Of a stretch of DNA of 9,898 bases, positions 1-7,092 are shown one piece after another. The DNA is from Anaerolinea sp. (GTDB taxonomy: Bacteria > Chloroflexota > Anaerolineae > Anaerolineales > Anaerolineaceae). The position numbers and the translations under genes are program-made. Numbering within the stretch: position 1 is the first letter of the stretch; each line of letters begins with the position of its first letter. The DNA is taken from the NCBI GenBank assembly GCA_013824385.1, contig PNNU01000088.1:1-9898 (forward strand). Reading direction: 5' to 3'. A model generated the notes under the pieces. It did no database searches and had not been told where the DNA came from. It worked only from the letters and a program-made list of their open reading frames with translations.

Positions 1-2
1 AG

Positions 3-1754
3 TGGTTCCGCTACCATCATCTTTTTTCTGATGTCCTCCAGGCTCACTTATTAGAGGGAAGTCCAGATACGGTATTGAATTTGCATAAACGGGCTAGTGT
101 GTGGTTTGAACAAAATGGTTATCCATCCGATGCCATTCACCATGCTCTGGCGGCTGAGGACTATGAGCATGCAGCAGGAATGATTGAATTGATCAGACCA
201 GAGATGGACCTTAGTTGTCTGTCCTCCACATGGCTGGAATGGGTTAAGAAAATACCTGATGAGCTTGTCCGCATCCGGCCGGTGCTTAGTGTGGGTTATG
301 CTTGGGCTTTATTGGATTGTGGAGAAATGGAACCCAGTGAAGCTCATTTACTTGACGCCGAGAAATGTCTGAATGCGCCTGAAGATCAGAGGGTTGTCGT
401 GGATGATGAACAATTTCGTTCATTGCCAGCGACAATTGCCACTGCCAGGGCTTACCGGTCACTGACACTCGGCGATGTTCCTGGCACTGTTAAATTTGCC
501 AGGCAGGCGCTCGAACTCATACCTGAAGGTAACCAGTCAAGGTATAGCGAGGCGATTTCTCTCCTTGGTCTTGCCCAATATACGAATGGTGATCTCGAAG
601 AAGCCGAACGATCTTTGACCGATTTTTATATTAATCTTCAAAAGACTGGAGAAATGGTTACTTTGACCGGTATAGCCTTTCTCTTGGCAGATATCAAAGT
701 AACATTAGGCCGTCTCCATGATGCGGAATTTACTTATCAAAAAACAATACGCCTGGCGACCGGCCATGGAGAGCCGATAGCCATTGGAGTTGCAGATTTA
801 TATCGAGGGCTCGGTGAACTTTACATTCAATGGGATGACCTTGAAAAGGCATCTCATTACTTGCAGATTGGGCAAAAAATTAGTGAGCAGGCAGAACTGA
901 CTGACTGGAAGTATCGTTTTTGCATTTCTCAAGCATTATTTAATGAAGCACAGGGAGATTTGGAAGGCGCCCTGGATTTAATTGATGAAGCAGAACGTGT
1001 TCATATTCGGGGGCCTTTGCCAGAGGTGCGTCCTATCGCGGTGTTACGGGTTCATTGGTGGTTGATGCAAGGCAAGCTGACCGATGCCAGGAGTTGGGCG
1101 AGTGAGCAGAGGCTTTCGGTGGATGATGACTTGAGCTTTATGAATGAGTTTGAATATTTAACATTGGCCCGTTTACTTTATAAAATAGGTAAGAATGACA
1201 AACAACCTGATTCTCTTGAAAAAGCTACCCGATTGTTGCAACGTCTTCTTCAAAAGGCAGAAAAAGGTCATCGGCAGGGCAGCATTATTCATATCTTATT
1301 GTTGCAAGCACTTGTTTACCAGTCTCAAAATAATTATGCCGATGCAGTAATTCAACTTGAACGTGCTCTATCTCTGGCCGAACCAGAAGGTTATATTCGC
1401 ATTTTTATTGATGAAGGGGATGCGATGCAGTTGCTGATCGAAAAATTGGCTCAAAATCCAGTTCATCCGCTTCGCAGTTATATATTAAAACTCCAGTCAG
1501 CTTTTTCAAAACATTTAGAGTCGCAAAAACCAGCCAACGATCGTCAAAAACCAAATATGATTGAACCTTTGAGTGAACGTGAGTTGGAAGTACTCAAGCT
1601 GCTCCGAAGTGAACTGAACGGACCAGAAATGGCGCAACAATTAGTTGTGTCTCTCAACACTCTGCGTACTCATACCAAAAATATATTTAGTAAATTGGGA
1701 GTCAATACACGTCGTGCGGCCGTCCGTCGTGCAGAGGAACTTGATTTATTCTAA
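3..1754 (+). CDS. MalT-like LuxR-family transcriptional regulator, C-terminal part (5' end outside window)
   Basis: This is the C-terminal 583 residues of a large regulator; the frame is open back to the first bases of the window, where it reads WFRYHHLFSDVLQ, the conserved segment following the ATPase (STAND) module in MalT-type proteins. A TTG at 75 could be taken as a start, but the upstream homology argues against it. The middle is helical and TPR-like, including the MalT-type signature RIFIDEGDAM. The last 63 residues are a LuxR helix-turn-helix: LSERELEVLKLL opens it, the recognition helix is around SLNTLRTHTKNIFSKLGV, and it ends ELDLF. Such proteins usually bind a small inducer in the TPR region, ATP in the missing N-terminus, and activate nearby promoters. 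The target and inducer cannot be read here; the membrane-protein cluster downstream is a plausible target by position only. A strong terminator follows 32 bases after the stop. Confidence 0.93.
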   Translation, partial: WFRYHHLFSDVLQAHLLEGSPDTVLNLHKRASVWFEQNGYPSDAIHHALAAEDYEHAAGMIELIRPEMDLSCLSSTWLEWVKKIPDELVRIRPVLSVGYAWALLDCGEMEPSEAHLLDAEKCLNAPEDQRVVVDDEQFRSLPATIATARAYRSLTLGDVPGTVKFARQALELIPEGNQSRYSEAISLLGLAQYTNGDLEEAERSLTDFYINLQKTGEMVTLTGIAFLLADIKVTLGRLHDAEFTYQKTIRLATGHGEPIAIGVADLYRGLGELYIQWDDLEKASHYLQIGQKISEQAELTDWKYRFCISQALFNEAQGDLEGALDLIDEAERVHIRGPLPEVRPIAVLRVHWWLMQGKLTDARSWASEQRLSVDDDLSFMNEFEYLTLARLLYKIGKNDKQPDSLEKATRLLQRLLQKAEKGHRQGSIIHILLLQALVYQSQNNYADAVIQLERALSLAEPEGYIRIFIDEGDAMQLLIEKLAQNPVHPLRSYILKLQSAFSKHLESQKPANDRQKPNMIEPLSERELEVLKLLRSELNGPEMAQQLVVSLNTLRTHTKNIFSKLGVNTRRAAVRRAEELDLF

Positions 1755-1785
1755 ATAAAGCGAAAAATCTTTAAATATCACTCCT

Positions 1786-1817
1786 GCAGGCGAATTAAGT
1801 CGCCTGCCGTTTTTTTT
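1786..1817 (+). terminator. Rho-independent terminator of the LuxR-type regulator gene
   Basis: A perfect 8-bp stem (GCAGGCGA at 1786-1793, TCGCCTGC at 1800-1807) with a 6-base loop is followed after two bases by eight T residues (1810-1817). It lies 32 bases after the regulator stop codon and should separate that gene from the cluster downstream. Confidence 0.9.
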
Positions 1818-1851
1818 AATTCCGCCAATCATCAAAACAATCACCATTCCA

Positions 1852-1869
1852 ATCACATCATGTTGTGAT
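1852..1869. promoter_or_regulatory. Inverted repeat upstream of the 83-aa gene, possible operator
   Basis: ATCACA (1852-1857) and TGTGAT (1864-1869) are perfect reverse complements separated by six bases. The half-site order TCACA-N6-TGTGA is the reverse of the classic CRP arrangement, so it should not be called a CRP site. It sits between the terminator and the 83-aa gene, about 70 bases before that start codon, where an activator or repressor site would be expected. The LuxR-type regulator next door is one candidate to bind it; this is inference. No convincing -35/-10 pair is visible beside it. Confidence 0.3.
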
Positions 1870-1938
1870 GACACATCCCCACCTTTGAAAGTATTCTTTA
1901 GTCAGAACAACCGCAGAAGAAAGAAATGAGATATAGAA

Positions 1939-2190
1939 ATGATTGATAAACCAATATCAAACGATCAATACTGTGAAATCCGCCTGAAGGGACACCTGGA
2001 TACCCGTTGGGTGAAGTGGTTTGACGGAATGGACATCATATTGGAGGAGAATGGCAACACGCTACTTAGGGGTCGCTTGGCTGATCAGGCTGCACTGCAC
2101 GGTGTACTAAAAAAAATACGTGATATCGGTCTACCCTTACTCTCGGTTAATTCCGTTAATCCAGATTCAAAGGAAGGGAGTGATTTCTAG
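1939..2190 (+). CDS. Small conserved protein of unknown function (83 aa)
   Basis: An 83-residue soluble, charged protein with no signal peptide or membrane segment. It opens with a β-rich stretch (EIRLKGHLDTRWVKWFDGMDIILEEN; quoted in part: GHLDTRW, WFDGMDI), followed by NTLLRGRLADQAALHGVLKKIRD and a closing GLPLLSVN. I recognise this pattern (GHLD.RW..WF, then DQAALHG.L.KIRD.GLPLLSV) as a small hypothetical protein recurrent in Chloroflexota, often near MalT-type regulators and DUF4386 genes; that recollection has not been checked by search. The layout of a β-sheet plus one amphipathic helix suggests a compact single domain that may bind a partner protein. The start ATG has only a weak purine-rich stretch upstream (AGAAAGAAATGAG). 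The next gene starts 76 bases downstream. No reaction can be assigned. Confidence 0.82.
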   Translation: MIDKPISNDQYCEIRLKGHLDTRWVKWFDGMDIILEENGNTLLRGRLADQAALHGVLKKIRDIGLPLLSVNSVNPDSKEGSDF

Positions 2191-2266
2191 TTTTTGTGTA
2201 TTTTGACCGCGTAATTTGGATTTTTAGAAAAGATTAATCAAATTAGTTCACAATAAGGAGTAATAA

Positions 2267-2953
2267 ATGAAAAGCTTACAGAAATTTGGTGGAATTGCCG
2301 CGCTTTACATGGCATTGGCGCACTTGACGGGATTAATAATCTTCATTGTTATTCTGGATTACATCAGCATAACCGATTTAGCTCAGAAGGTCGCCATGAA
2401 TGTCGACAACCAGGCGGTTGTTTTTTCAACCAACCTGCTCATGTATGTGTTCTTCGGCTTTTTTCTGATTGTATTTGCACTGGCTTTATATAACAGATTG
2501 AAAGCTGGCGCACCTGCACTTATGCAAGTGGCAACTGCAATTGGGATCATCTGGGCTGGCTCATTGATCGCCAGTGGTATGGTCGCGAATGCCGCGCTCA
2601 CCTCAGTTGTGTCACTTTATGCTTCTGATCCAACCCAGGCTGGGTTGACCTGGCAGGGAATTGAACCTGCAATTGACGGATTGGGTAACGCAAATGGTGA
2701 AATATTGGGTGGCCTAATGACGTTATTGATCAGTCTGGCTGCACTACGAGCTGGTGAACTTCCCAAGGGTTTGAATATCTTCGGGTTGGTGGTTGGCACG
2801 GTGGGCATCATCTCTCTAGTCCCGGCGCTAACCGGCATGCTGGGTCCAGTTTTTGGTTTGACCCAAATTATCTGGTTCATCTGGATGGGAATTGTGCTCC
2901 TTCGTAGTAACTCGAAAAGAATATCTGCAAATGAGCAGTTGAACGCGGAATAG
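2267..2953 (+). CDS. Six-helix membrane protein, DUF4386-like, paralogue of the gene at 3906
   Basis: A 228-residue, very hydrophobic protein with about six predicted membrane segments (roughly residues 10-30, 50-74, 86-106, 146-162, 170-188 and 194-212) and a short basic C-terminal tail. The start is fixed by AAGGAG at 2255-2260, six bases before the ATG. It is clearly related to the protein encoded at 3906: both begin MK.(L/I)QK.GGI, and share RLKAG.P.L.Q after helix 2, a PTQA loop near residue 122, a G.G...GE motif near 140-145 and a ..(L/M)LN.FGL.VG..GI segment before the last helix. I do not recognise a characterised family; size, helix pattern and genomic company resemble DUF4386 proteins. 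Function is unknown. It probably heads the membrane-protein cluster. Confidence 0.85.
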   Translation: MKSLQKFGGIAALYMALAHLTGLIIFIVILDYISITDLAQKVAMNVDNQAVVFSTNLLMYVFFGFFLIVFALALYNRLKAGAPALMQVATAIGIIWAGSLIASGMVANAALTSVVSLYASDPTQAGLTWQGIEPAIDGLGNANGEILGGLMTLLISLAALRAGELPKGLNIFGLVVGTVGIISLVPALTGMLGPVFGLTQIIWFIWMGIVLLRSNSKRISANEQLNAE

Positions 2954-2972
2954 ATTTACAGGTTAGTGAAAA

Positions 2973-2993
2973 GGGAGGGCTTAGTGCCCTCCC
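2973..2993. terminator. GC-rich hairpin after the first membrane-protein gene
   Basis: GGGAGGGC (2973-2980) and GCCCTCCC (2986-2993) form a perfect 8-bp stem around the 5-base loop TTAGT, 19 bases after the stop of the preceding gene. On the + strand the stem is followed by AAAAACC and not by T residues, so it is not a textbook intrinsic terminator in that direction. On the - strand only four T residues follow. It may be a weak terminator, a transcript-stabilising 3' end or an attenuating structure that lowers expression of the genes downstream. Confidence 0.55.
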
Positions 2994-3165
2994 AAAAACC
3001 TTCTCGGCTATATTATTCGAAAACGTTCATAGATGACCGTTATATTTTAGCTGGATACGAAAGTGAACAAAATTTCACAATAATTTATTCAATCAAAGTT
3101 TTTATAGTTACCAAAGCAAAGGTCATTGTTGTCAACAGTTCAAGAAAATGGAAGAAAAGGAAAAA

Positions 3166-3828
3166 ATGAATAAAGCAAATCAATTTGGTGAAACTGTAGA
3201 AGGATATAGCATTCCGGTACTAAACGAACGGGAAATAAGAGCTTCAGCAGGGATACTCTATTTTTTTATGTTCCTGGCATGGATGTTGGTGATTTTTAAA
3301 GAGGATTATTTCATGATCAAGTTAGTCAACACGACCTTTCTTATAGATTTCATGATACGCATGTTCATCAGTCCTAAATACTCACCTTCATTAATAATTG
3401 GACGTTTGTTTGTCGGTAAGCAAACCCCCGAATATGTAGGTGCGGCTCCAAAAAAGTTCGCCTGGACGATCGGCCTGGTGTTAGCTACGACCATATTCTT
3501 GCTATTGGTTGTGATGAATTCAACCAGCATTATTACCGGGATCATCTGTCACATCTGTCTAATCTTTTTATTCTTTGAAGCTGTGTTTGGTATTTGCCTT
3601 GGATGCAAATTTTATCCACTGTTTCATAAAGAAAAACCAATATACTGTCCGGGTGAAATTTGTGAGGTTAAGACAAAACAAGAGATCCAGAAAACATCGT
3701 TACTTCAAATTGGCGTTGTAATTGGATTTTTCGCATTTGTTATCACGATAGCAATCTTATTTAACGATCGTTTTAATGCAACACCGACTGAATTGTGGGT
3801 CACTGTTCAATCATTGTTTTCCGCATAA
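3166..3828 (+). CDS. DUF4395 family membrane protein with three cysteine pairs
   Basis: A 220-residue integral membrane protein of the DUF4395 type. The family pattern is visible: an N-terminal soluble stretch with NEREIRASAGI, two helices (about 26-44 and 49-66), RMFISPKYSPS followed by VGAAPKKFAWTIGL near residues 91-104, then two more helices (about 101-118 and 122-146) ending in CLGCKFYPLF, and a last helix at about 179-199. Cysteines occur in pairs: C128/C131 (CHIC), C144/C147 (CLGC) and C161/C166 (CPGEIC), suggesting redox or metal chemistry at the membrane; this is inference, since the family has no settled function. An ATG at 3148 is in frame, but AAAGG at 3156-3160 is placed for the ATG at 3166, which I prefer. 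It is inserted between two paralogous membrane-protein genes. Confidence 0.87.
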   Translation: MNKANQFGETVEGYSIPVLNEREIRASAGILYFFMFLAWMLVIFKEDYFMIKLVNTTFLIDFMIRMFISPKYSPSLIIGRLFVGKQTPEYVGAAPKKFAWTIGLVLATTIFLLLVVMNSTSIITGIICHICLIFLFFEAVFGICLGCKFYPLFHKEKPIYCPGEICEVKTKQEIQKTSLLQIGVVIGFFAFVITIAILFNDRFNATPTELWVTVQSLFSA

Positions 3829-3860
3829 TTAGTCTATTTTTCGGAAAAAAAAGCCATCGA

Positions 3861-3874
3861 AATTCGTTCGAATT
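3861..3874. repeat. Short inverted repeat before the second membrane-protein paralogue
   Basis: AATTCG (3861-3866) and CGAATT (3869-3874) are reverse complements with two bases between. The repeat lies 32 bases before the start of the next gene, just upstream of its ribosome binding site. It could be a small operator, or chance in AT-rich sequence. Confidence 0.2.
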
Positions 3875-3905
3875 AATAAAGTTAACTCGATATAAGGAGA
3901 TCAAA

Positions 3906-4580
3906 ATGAAAAACATTCAAAAAATTGGCGGTATTGGTTCATTAATCGGGGCGGCAACTAACCTTTTTGCGCTTGGAGTATTTGCAACCTTCCTGGTTCC
4001 CAATGGAGAAGGATCTGACTACATCGCTTTTATTGCAGATAATCAAAGTTTCATGCGCGTTTTTGACATAATCATCTATTTAGTCTTCGGTGTGGGTATG
4101 ATTTTTCTATCTTTGGCTCTCAATGAGCGCTTGAAGGCTGGCTCACCTTCGCTGGCTCAAACCGTGACCACCTTCGGGCTGATCTATGCAGTATTAGTCA
4201 TTGTGGTTGGTACGCTCTCAATGAGCAGCGTTAGCACAGTCGTCAAACTTTTTGGTGATGAACCGACTCAAGCAGCAACTGTCTGGTTGACACTCGAATC
4301 TGTTGGAAATGGTTTGGGAGGGGGTGGTGGTGAAACTATGATTAGCGGATTGTGGATTCTTTTTCTTAGTTGTGTAGCATTGCAGGCAAGAGAATTTCCC
4401 AGAATGTTGAATTACTTTGGATTGATGGTGGGTGTAGCTGGAATCCTCTCAGTTTTCTTTCCCTCGTTTCTTGGGATTGCCGTTTTTTACGGGTTAGGAC
4501 TTATCAGCTGGCTAGCTTGGCTGGGGATTGTTATGCTACGCAACATCCCAGTCTTAAGTCGTTCTCCATCGCAAGGGTGA
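3906..4580 (+). CDS. Six-helix membrane protein, DUF4386-like, paralogue of the gene at 2267
   Basis: A 224-residue hydrophobic protein with about six membrane segments (roughly residues 10-31, 53-72, 87-106, 145-160, 169-187 and 191-212). The start is set by AAGGAG at 3894-3899, six bases before ATG 3906; an upstream in-frame extension to 3795 overlaps the previous gene and lacks membrane-protein character. It matches the 2267 gene product along its length (RLKAGSPSLAQ, DEPTQAATVW, LNYFGLMVGVAGI), and even the region around the start is alike (ATAAGGAG or AATAAGGAG, then ATGAAAA). It differs by a run of glycines at 138-142 (GLGGGGGE) where the sister has GNANGE. Function is unknown. The two genes look like an old duplication now separated by the DUF4395 gene. 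Confidence 0.86.
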   Translation: MKNIQKIGGIGSLIGAATNLFALGVFATFLVPNGEGSDYIAFIADNQSFMRVFDIIIYLVFGVGMIFLSLALNERLKAGSPSLAQTVTTFGLIYAVLVIVVGTLSMSSVSTVVKLFGDEPTQAATVWLTLESVGNGLGGGGGETMISGLWILFLSCVALQAREFPRMLNYFGLMVGVAGILSVFFPSFLGIAVFYGLGLISWLAWLGIVMLRNIPVLSRSPSQG

Positions 4581-4648
4581 AGAAAAACATGCTCCGGTTG
4601 TTGCTGAAATCTTGATAAATATTTTTAGAAATTATTAAAGGAGAAAAA

Positions 4649-5371
4649 ATGAAAATCTGCATTGTTGGGGCATCAGGAAAACTGGGATCATATATGGTTC
4701 AGCACGCTCTTGATCTGGGCTATGAAGTGGTTGGAGTTTGTCGTGAGCGAAGTGTCGGTAAACTAGATAGGTTCAAAGACCGCATCACAATCATCCCTGG
4801 AGCGACAAATGACCGTAATGTAATTCAACAGGCTGTCACTGGTTGCGATGGGGTACTCACCGTGTTGGTTCCCTGGGGGATTCAAAAATATTCATCAGGA
4901 ACCGCCCAGGCAATCCTTGACTTTGCCAAACCCGGTGCGCGCCTGATCTTTTCTTGCGGCTGGCACATTACACGCGATGGAAAAGATGTGTATTCACGTT
5001 CGTTTAAGGCACTTCTCAAGGCATCTATTGTGATTGGTAAGTTATTGCGCGCCGTAGAGATAGATGACCAGGAAGAAGCCTGTAAAAGAATATTTAACAG
5101 CCCAACCCTGTGGACGGTCGTCCGCGGTAGTGATCTTGAAGAAGGTGAGAGCCAGGGTCTTCCAGTTTGGAGCCGGCACATTGGCGATCCCATTCTCGCA
5201 AGCAACATGACCCGACGTGTGGATTATGCCTTGTTTATGGTTGCCGCACTTCAAGACGATTCGTTAATTCACGAAGCCCCGGCGATTGTTGGCTGTTGCA
5301 CACCTTCGGCACTCGCACATATTTCTCAAGAAAAATTGAACCAAGCAAGCAAGAAAATTTCAAATTTATAA
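4649..5371 (+). CDS. NAD(P)-binding protein, NmrA-like / atypical short-chain dehydrogenase
   Basis: A 240-residue cytoplasmic Rossmann-fold protein. It begins MKICIVGASGKLGS, with the dinucleotide-binding glycine motif GASGKLG at residues 7-13; strand 2 ends VGVCRER, and the arginine at 32 favours NADP(H) over NAD(H). Further family-like features are GATNDRNVIQQAV (51-63, the second nucleotide contact region), a DGVLTVLVPWG strand (67-77), LIFSCGW (99-105) in place of the usual SSxG, and LWTVVRGSDLEEGE (154-167), where members form the substrate pocket. There is no YxxxK catalytic pair in the classic place, as expected for atypical family members. AAAGGAG at 4637-4643 sets the start. It is the only obviously enzymatic gene in the cluster, and the next start lies just 22-25 bases after its stop, so co-transcription with the following DUF4386 gene is likely. 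The substrate is unknown. Confidence 0.88.
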   Translation: MKICIVGASGKLGSYMVQHALDLGYEVVGVCRERSVGKLDRFKDRITIIPGATNDRNVIQQAVTGCDGVLTVLVPWGIQKYSSGTAQAILDFAKPGARLIFSCGWHITRDGKDVYSRSFKALLKASIVIGKLLRAVEIDDQEEACKRIFNSPTLWTVVRGSDLEEGESQGLPVWSRHIGDPILASNMTRRVDYALFMVAALQDDSLIHEAPAIVGCCTPSALAHISQEKLNQASKKISNL

Positions 5372-5396
5372 CAGATAGAAAAGAAAGAGGTAGATG

Positions 5397-6086
5397 ATGA
5401 AATCACTTAAAAAGATTGCAAGAAGCGCAGGTATTTTGTACTTTATTATGGATGTATTCCTGATATTCGGCGGGATTTTTGTTGAATCAAAACTTTATGT
5501 GCCAGGTAATGCCGAGGTAACACTCAATAATATACTCTCTAATGTGATGCTGTTCAGGCTCGGTTTCGCTAGTATCCTTATCGGCCATACCCTTATTTTA
5601 TTTTTGGTATTGGTACTATACAATTTGTTTATTTCAGTCGATAAAGCCCAGGCCAGGCTGATGGTGATACTCGTTGTTGCCGCTGTTCCAGTAGCATTCT
5701 TGAATATGATAAATCAATACGTTCCTATCCTGCTCTTAAGCAACGCTGGATATCTCTCAGTTTTTAGTGCTGCTCAGTTACAGTCTCTGTCAATGGTATT
5801 TTTAGAAATGTATCAACACGGGAATATGATTGCCGAGATTTTCTGGGGTCTTTGGCTCATACCTCTTGGCATCCTTGTGTATAAATCGGGATTCATCCCC
5901 AAAGTGCTGGGGGTGCTACTTTTTGTCGGTTGTGTTGGACATCTGATCAGTTTCATTTCAACTTTTGTGTTTCCAGGTTATAGCACAATTCTCACACCTT
6001 TATCTGAAATAGCGATGATAGGTGAATTGCCGATTTTCTTTTGGTTGTTGATTAAAGGCGCAAAAGAAAAAACCGTGACCAGCTGA
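5397..6086 (+). CDS. DUF4386 family membrane protein (first of two)
   Basis: A 229-residue protein of the DUF4386 type with about six membrane segments (roughly residues 10-28, 55-79, 86-104, 143-162, 168-190 and 201-220). Family-like marks are the N-terminal basic stretch leading into ARSAGILYF, the LGFASILIGHTLILFLVLVLYNLF helix pair (quoted in part: LGFASILIGH), the FWGLWLIPLGILVYKSGFIPK segment (quoted: FWGLWLIPLG, SGFIPK) and the closing EIAMIGELPIFFWLLIKG. Two ATGs stand side by side at 5394 and 5397; AAAGAGG at 5384-5390 is better spaced for 5397, and the resulting MKSLKK start matches the MKSLQK start of the first membrane protein in the cluster. It follows the NAD(P)-binding gene closely. 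The function of the family is unknown. A degraded copy with similar ends appears at 8372-8638. Confidence 0.87.
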   Translation: MKSLKKIARSAGILYFIMDVFLIFGGIFVESKLYVPGNAEVTLNNILSNVMLFRLGFASILIGHTLILFLVLVLYNLFISVDKAQARLMVILVVAAVPVAFLNMINQYVPILLLSNAGYLSVFSAAQLQSLSMVFLEMYQHGNMIAEIFWGLWLIPLGILVYKSGFIPKVLGVLLFVGCVGHLISFISTFVFPGYSTILTPLSEIAMIGELPIFFWLLIKGAKEKTVTS

Positions 6087-6176
6087 AAAAGCCATAACCT
6101 AGCATGATTTGATGACCCTCAAAAATCAACCTCTTTTGAAACAAGGTATTCGGATTTACAAAATAATGGAGAAGAA

Positions 6177-6869
6177 ATGAAACTATTTAAATATACAACG
6201 CTGAATTCAGATCGCAAGGCAGCCATCATGGCTGGTTGTTTATATATTCTTTTTTTGGTAACTGGCATCTTGAGTGTGGCTTATGCTGTTGATGCTCCTG
6301 ATTACCTTTTTAAAGCCGCTGAAAACGAAAGTGGGGTTCTTATTGCAGCGTTTTTTCAATTACTAATGATTCCTCCTGTTGTGGGTATTGCTATTACGCT
6401 CTACCCGGTTTTGAAAAAATCACATCCTCGTCTTGCAGTTGGATTTGTCAGTTTCAGAGTGATTGCTGCCGGATTCATTTTCCTTGCCGCCATCTTTCTG
6501 CTTCTGATCTTGACCTTAAGCCAGGAATTTATGAGGGTTGGAGCACCTGAAGCATCCCATTTTCAAACCCTGGGTTTGTTGCTGCAAAAAGGACGTGATT
6601 TGGTAAACCATATAGCCATGACACTTGCTTTATGCCTAAGTAGTTTATTTTATTGTGTGATTCTATATAAAGCAAAACTTGTTCCACGATGGTTATCTGG
6701 ATGGGGACTGGTTGGCATAGCTGTGACGATTATTACCACTTTTTTGATCATGTTCCAAAGCATCGGTATCCTCTCGACTGGTTTTATGGTTCTATCTCTT
6801 CCATTGGGTTTACAAGAAATCGTTTTGGCTGTCTGGTTAATTTTCAAAGGATTCCAACAAACTGAGTAA
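6177..6869 (+). CDS. DUF4386 family membrane protein (second of two)
   Basis: A 230-residue protein that fits DUF4386 better than any other in the window: SDRKAAIMAGCLYILFLVTG at the N-terminus (residues 11-30), helices at about 55-76, 88-113, 142-163, 172-193 and 200-224, the FRVIAAGF segment near 93-100, KLVPRWLSGWGLVG (167-180) and the typical end LQEIVLAVWLIFKGF. TGGAG at 6167-6171 stands five bases before the ATG. A gap of 90 bases separates it from the previous gene, wider than between its neighbours, so it could have its own promoter; a TTGAAA at 6136-6141 is present but lacks a good -10 partner. It is only distantly similar to the 5397 gene product, so the two are not a recent duplication. 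Function is unknown. Confidence 0.9.
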   Translation: MKLFKYTTLNSDRKAAIMAGCLYILFLVTGILSVAYAVDAPDYLFKAAENESGVLIAAFFQLLMIPPVVGIAITLYPVLKKSHPRLAVGFVSFRVIAAGFIFLAAIFLLLILTLSQEFMRVGAPEASHFQTLGLLLQKGRDLVNHIAMTLALCLSSLFYCVILYKAKLVPRWLSGWGLVGIAVTIITTFLIMFQSIGILSTGFMVLSLPLGLQEIVLAVWLIFKGFQQTE

Positions 6870-6965
6870 ATTTGGATATCTTAATAACCCGATTTGTAAA
6901 ACAAATTTTGTCTGAAAAACAAAGATTTGTGAAAAAAACATAATTTATGGTATTGTGCAGGAGAA

Positions 6966-7007
6966 AATTTCATCTGCATCTCCAATCAGGGTGATGCAGA
7001 TGAAATT
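6966..7007. repeat. Perfect 15-bp inverted repeat (strong hairpin)
   Basis: The arm at 6966-6980 (AATTTCATCTGCATC) and its exact reverse complement at 6993-7007 enclose a 12-base loop. It lies 97 bases after the last membrane-protein gene. On the + strand it is followed by GAAAAAATAAAC, so no T-tract, and it is not a standard intrinsic terminator in that direction. It could be a 3' end stabiliser, a bidirectional barrier or a structure in an unrecognised short RNA; TTGTGA (6927-6932) and TATTGT (6951-6956), 18 bases apart, could form a weak promoter just before it. Confidence 0.6.
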
Positions 7008-7092
7008 GAAAAAATAAACACACTTGCTTTTCAGGATAATAAAGTGCAGCAGGCAAAAATTTAGAATTCTTTTATAACAAATGAGATGGATT

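Noticed and set aside
75..77. TTG as the start of the LuxR-type regulator
   Set aside because: The frame continues upstream to base 3 with the conserved WFRYHHLFSDVL segment, so the gene is cut by the window and does not start here.
1852..1869. CRP-type binding site
   Set aside because: The half-sites are in the opposite order (TCACA-N6-TGTGA) to the CRP consensus, so only a generic inverted repeat is reported.
2966..3169. Open frame of 67 codons on the + strand after the first membrane-protein gene
   Set aside because: It has no ribosome binding site, spans the GC-rich hairpin, has no recognisable family pattern and overlaps the start of the DUF4395 gene.
3795..3905. In-frame upstream extension of the second membrane-protein paralogue
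   Set aside because: It overlaps the DUF4395 gene, lacks a ribosome binding site, and the paralogue at 2267 starts at the position equal to 3906.
4370..4615. Open frame of 81 codons overlapping the end of the second paralogue
   Set aside because: It lies in another frame inside a well supported membrane-protein gene and has no recognisable sequence.
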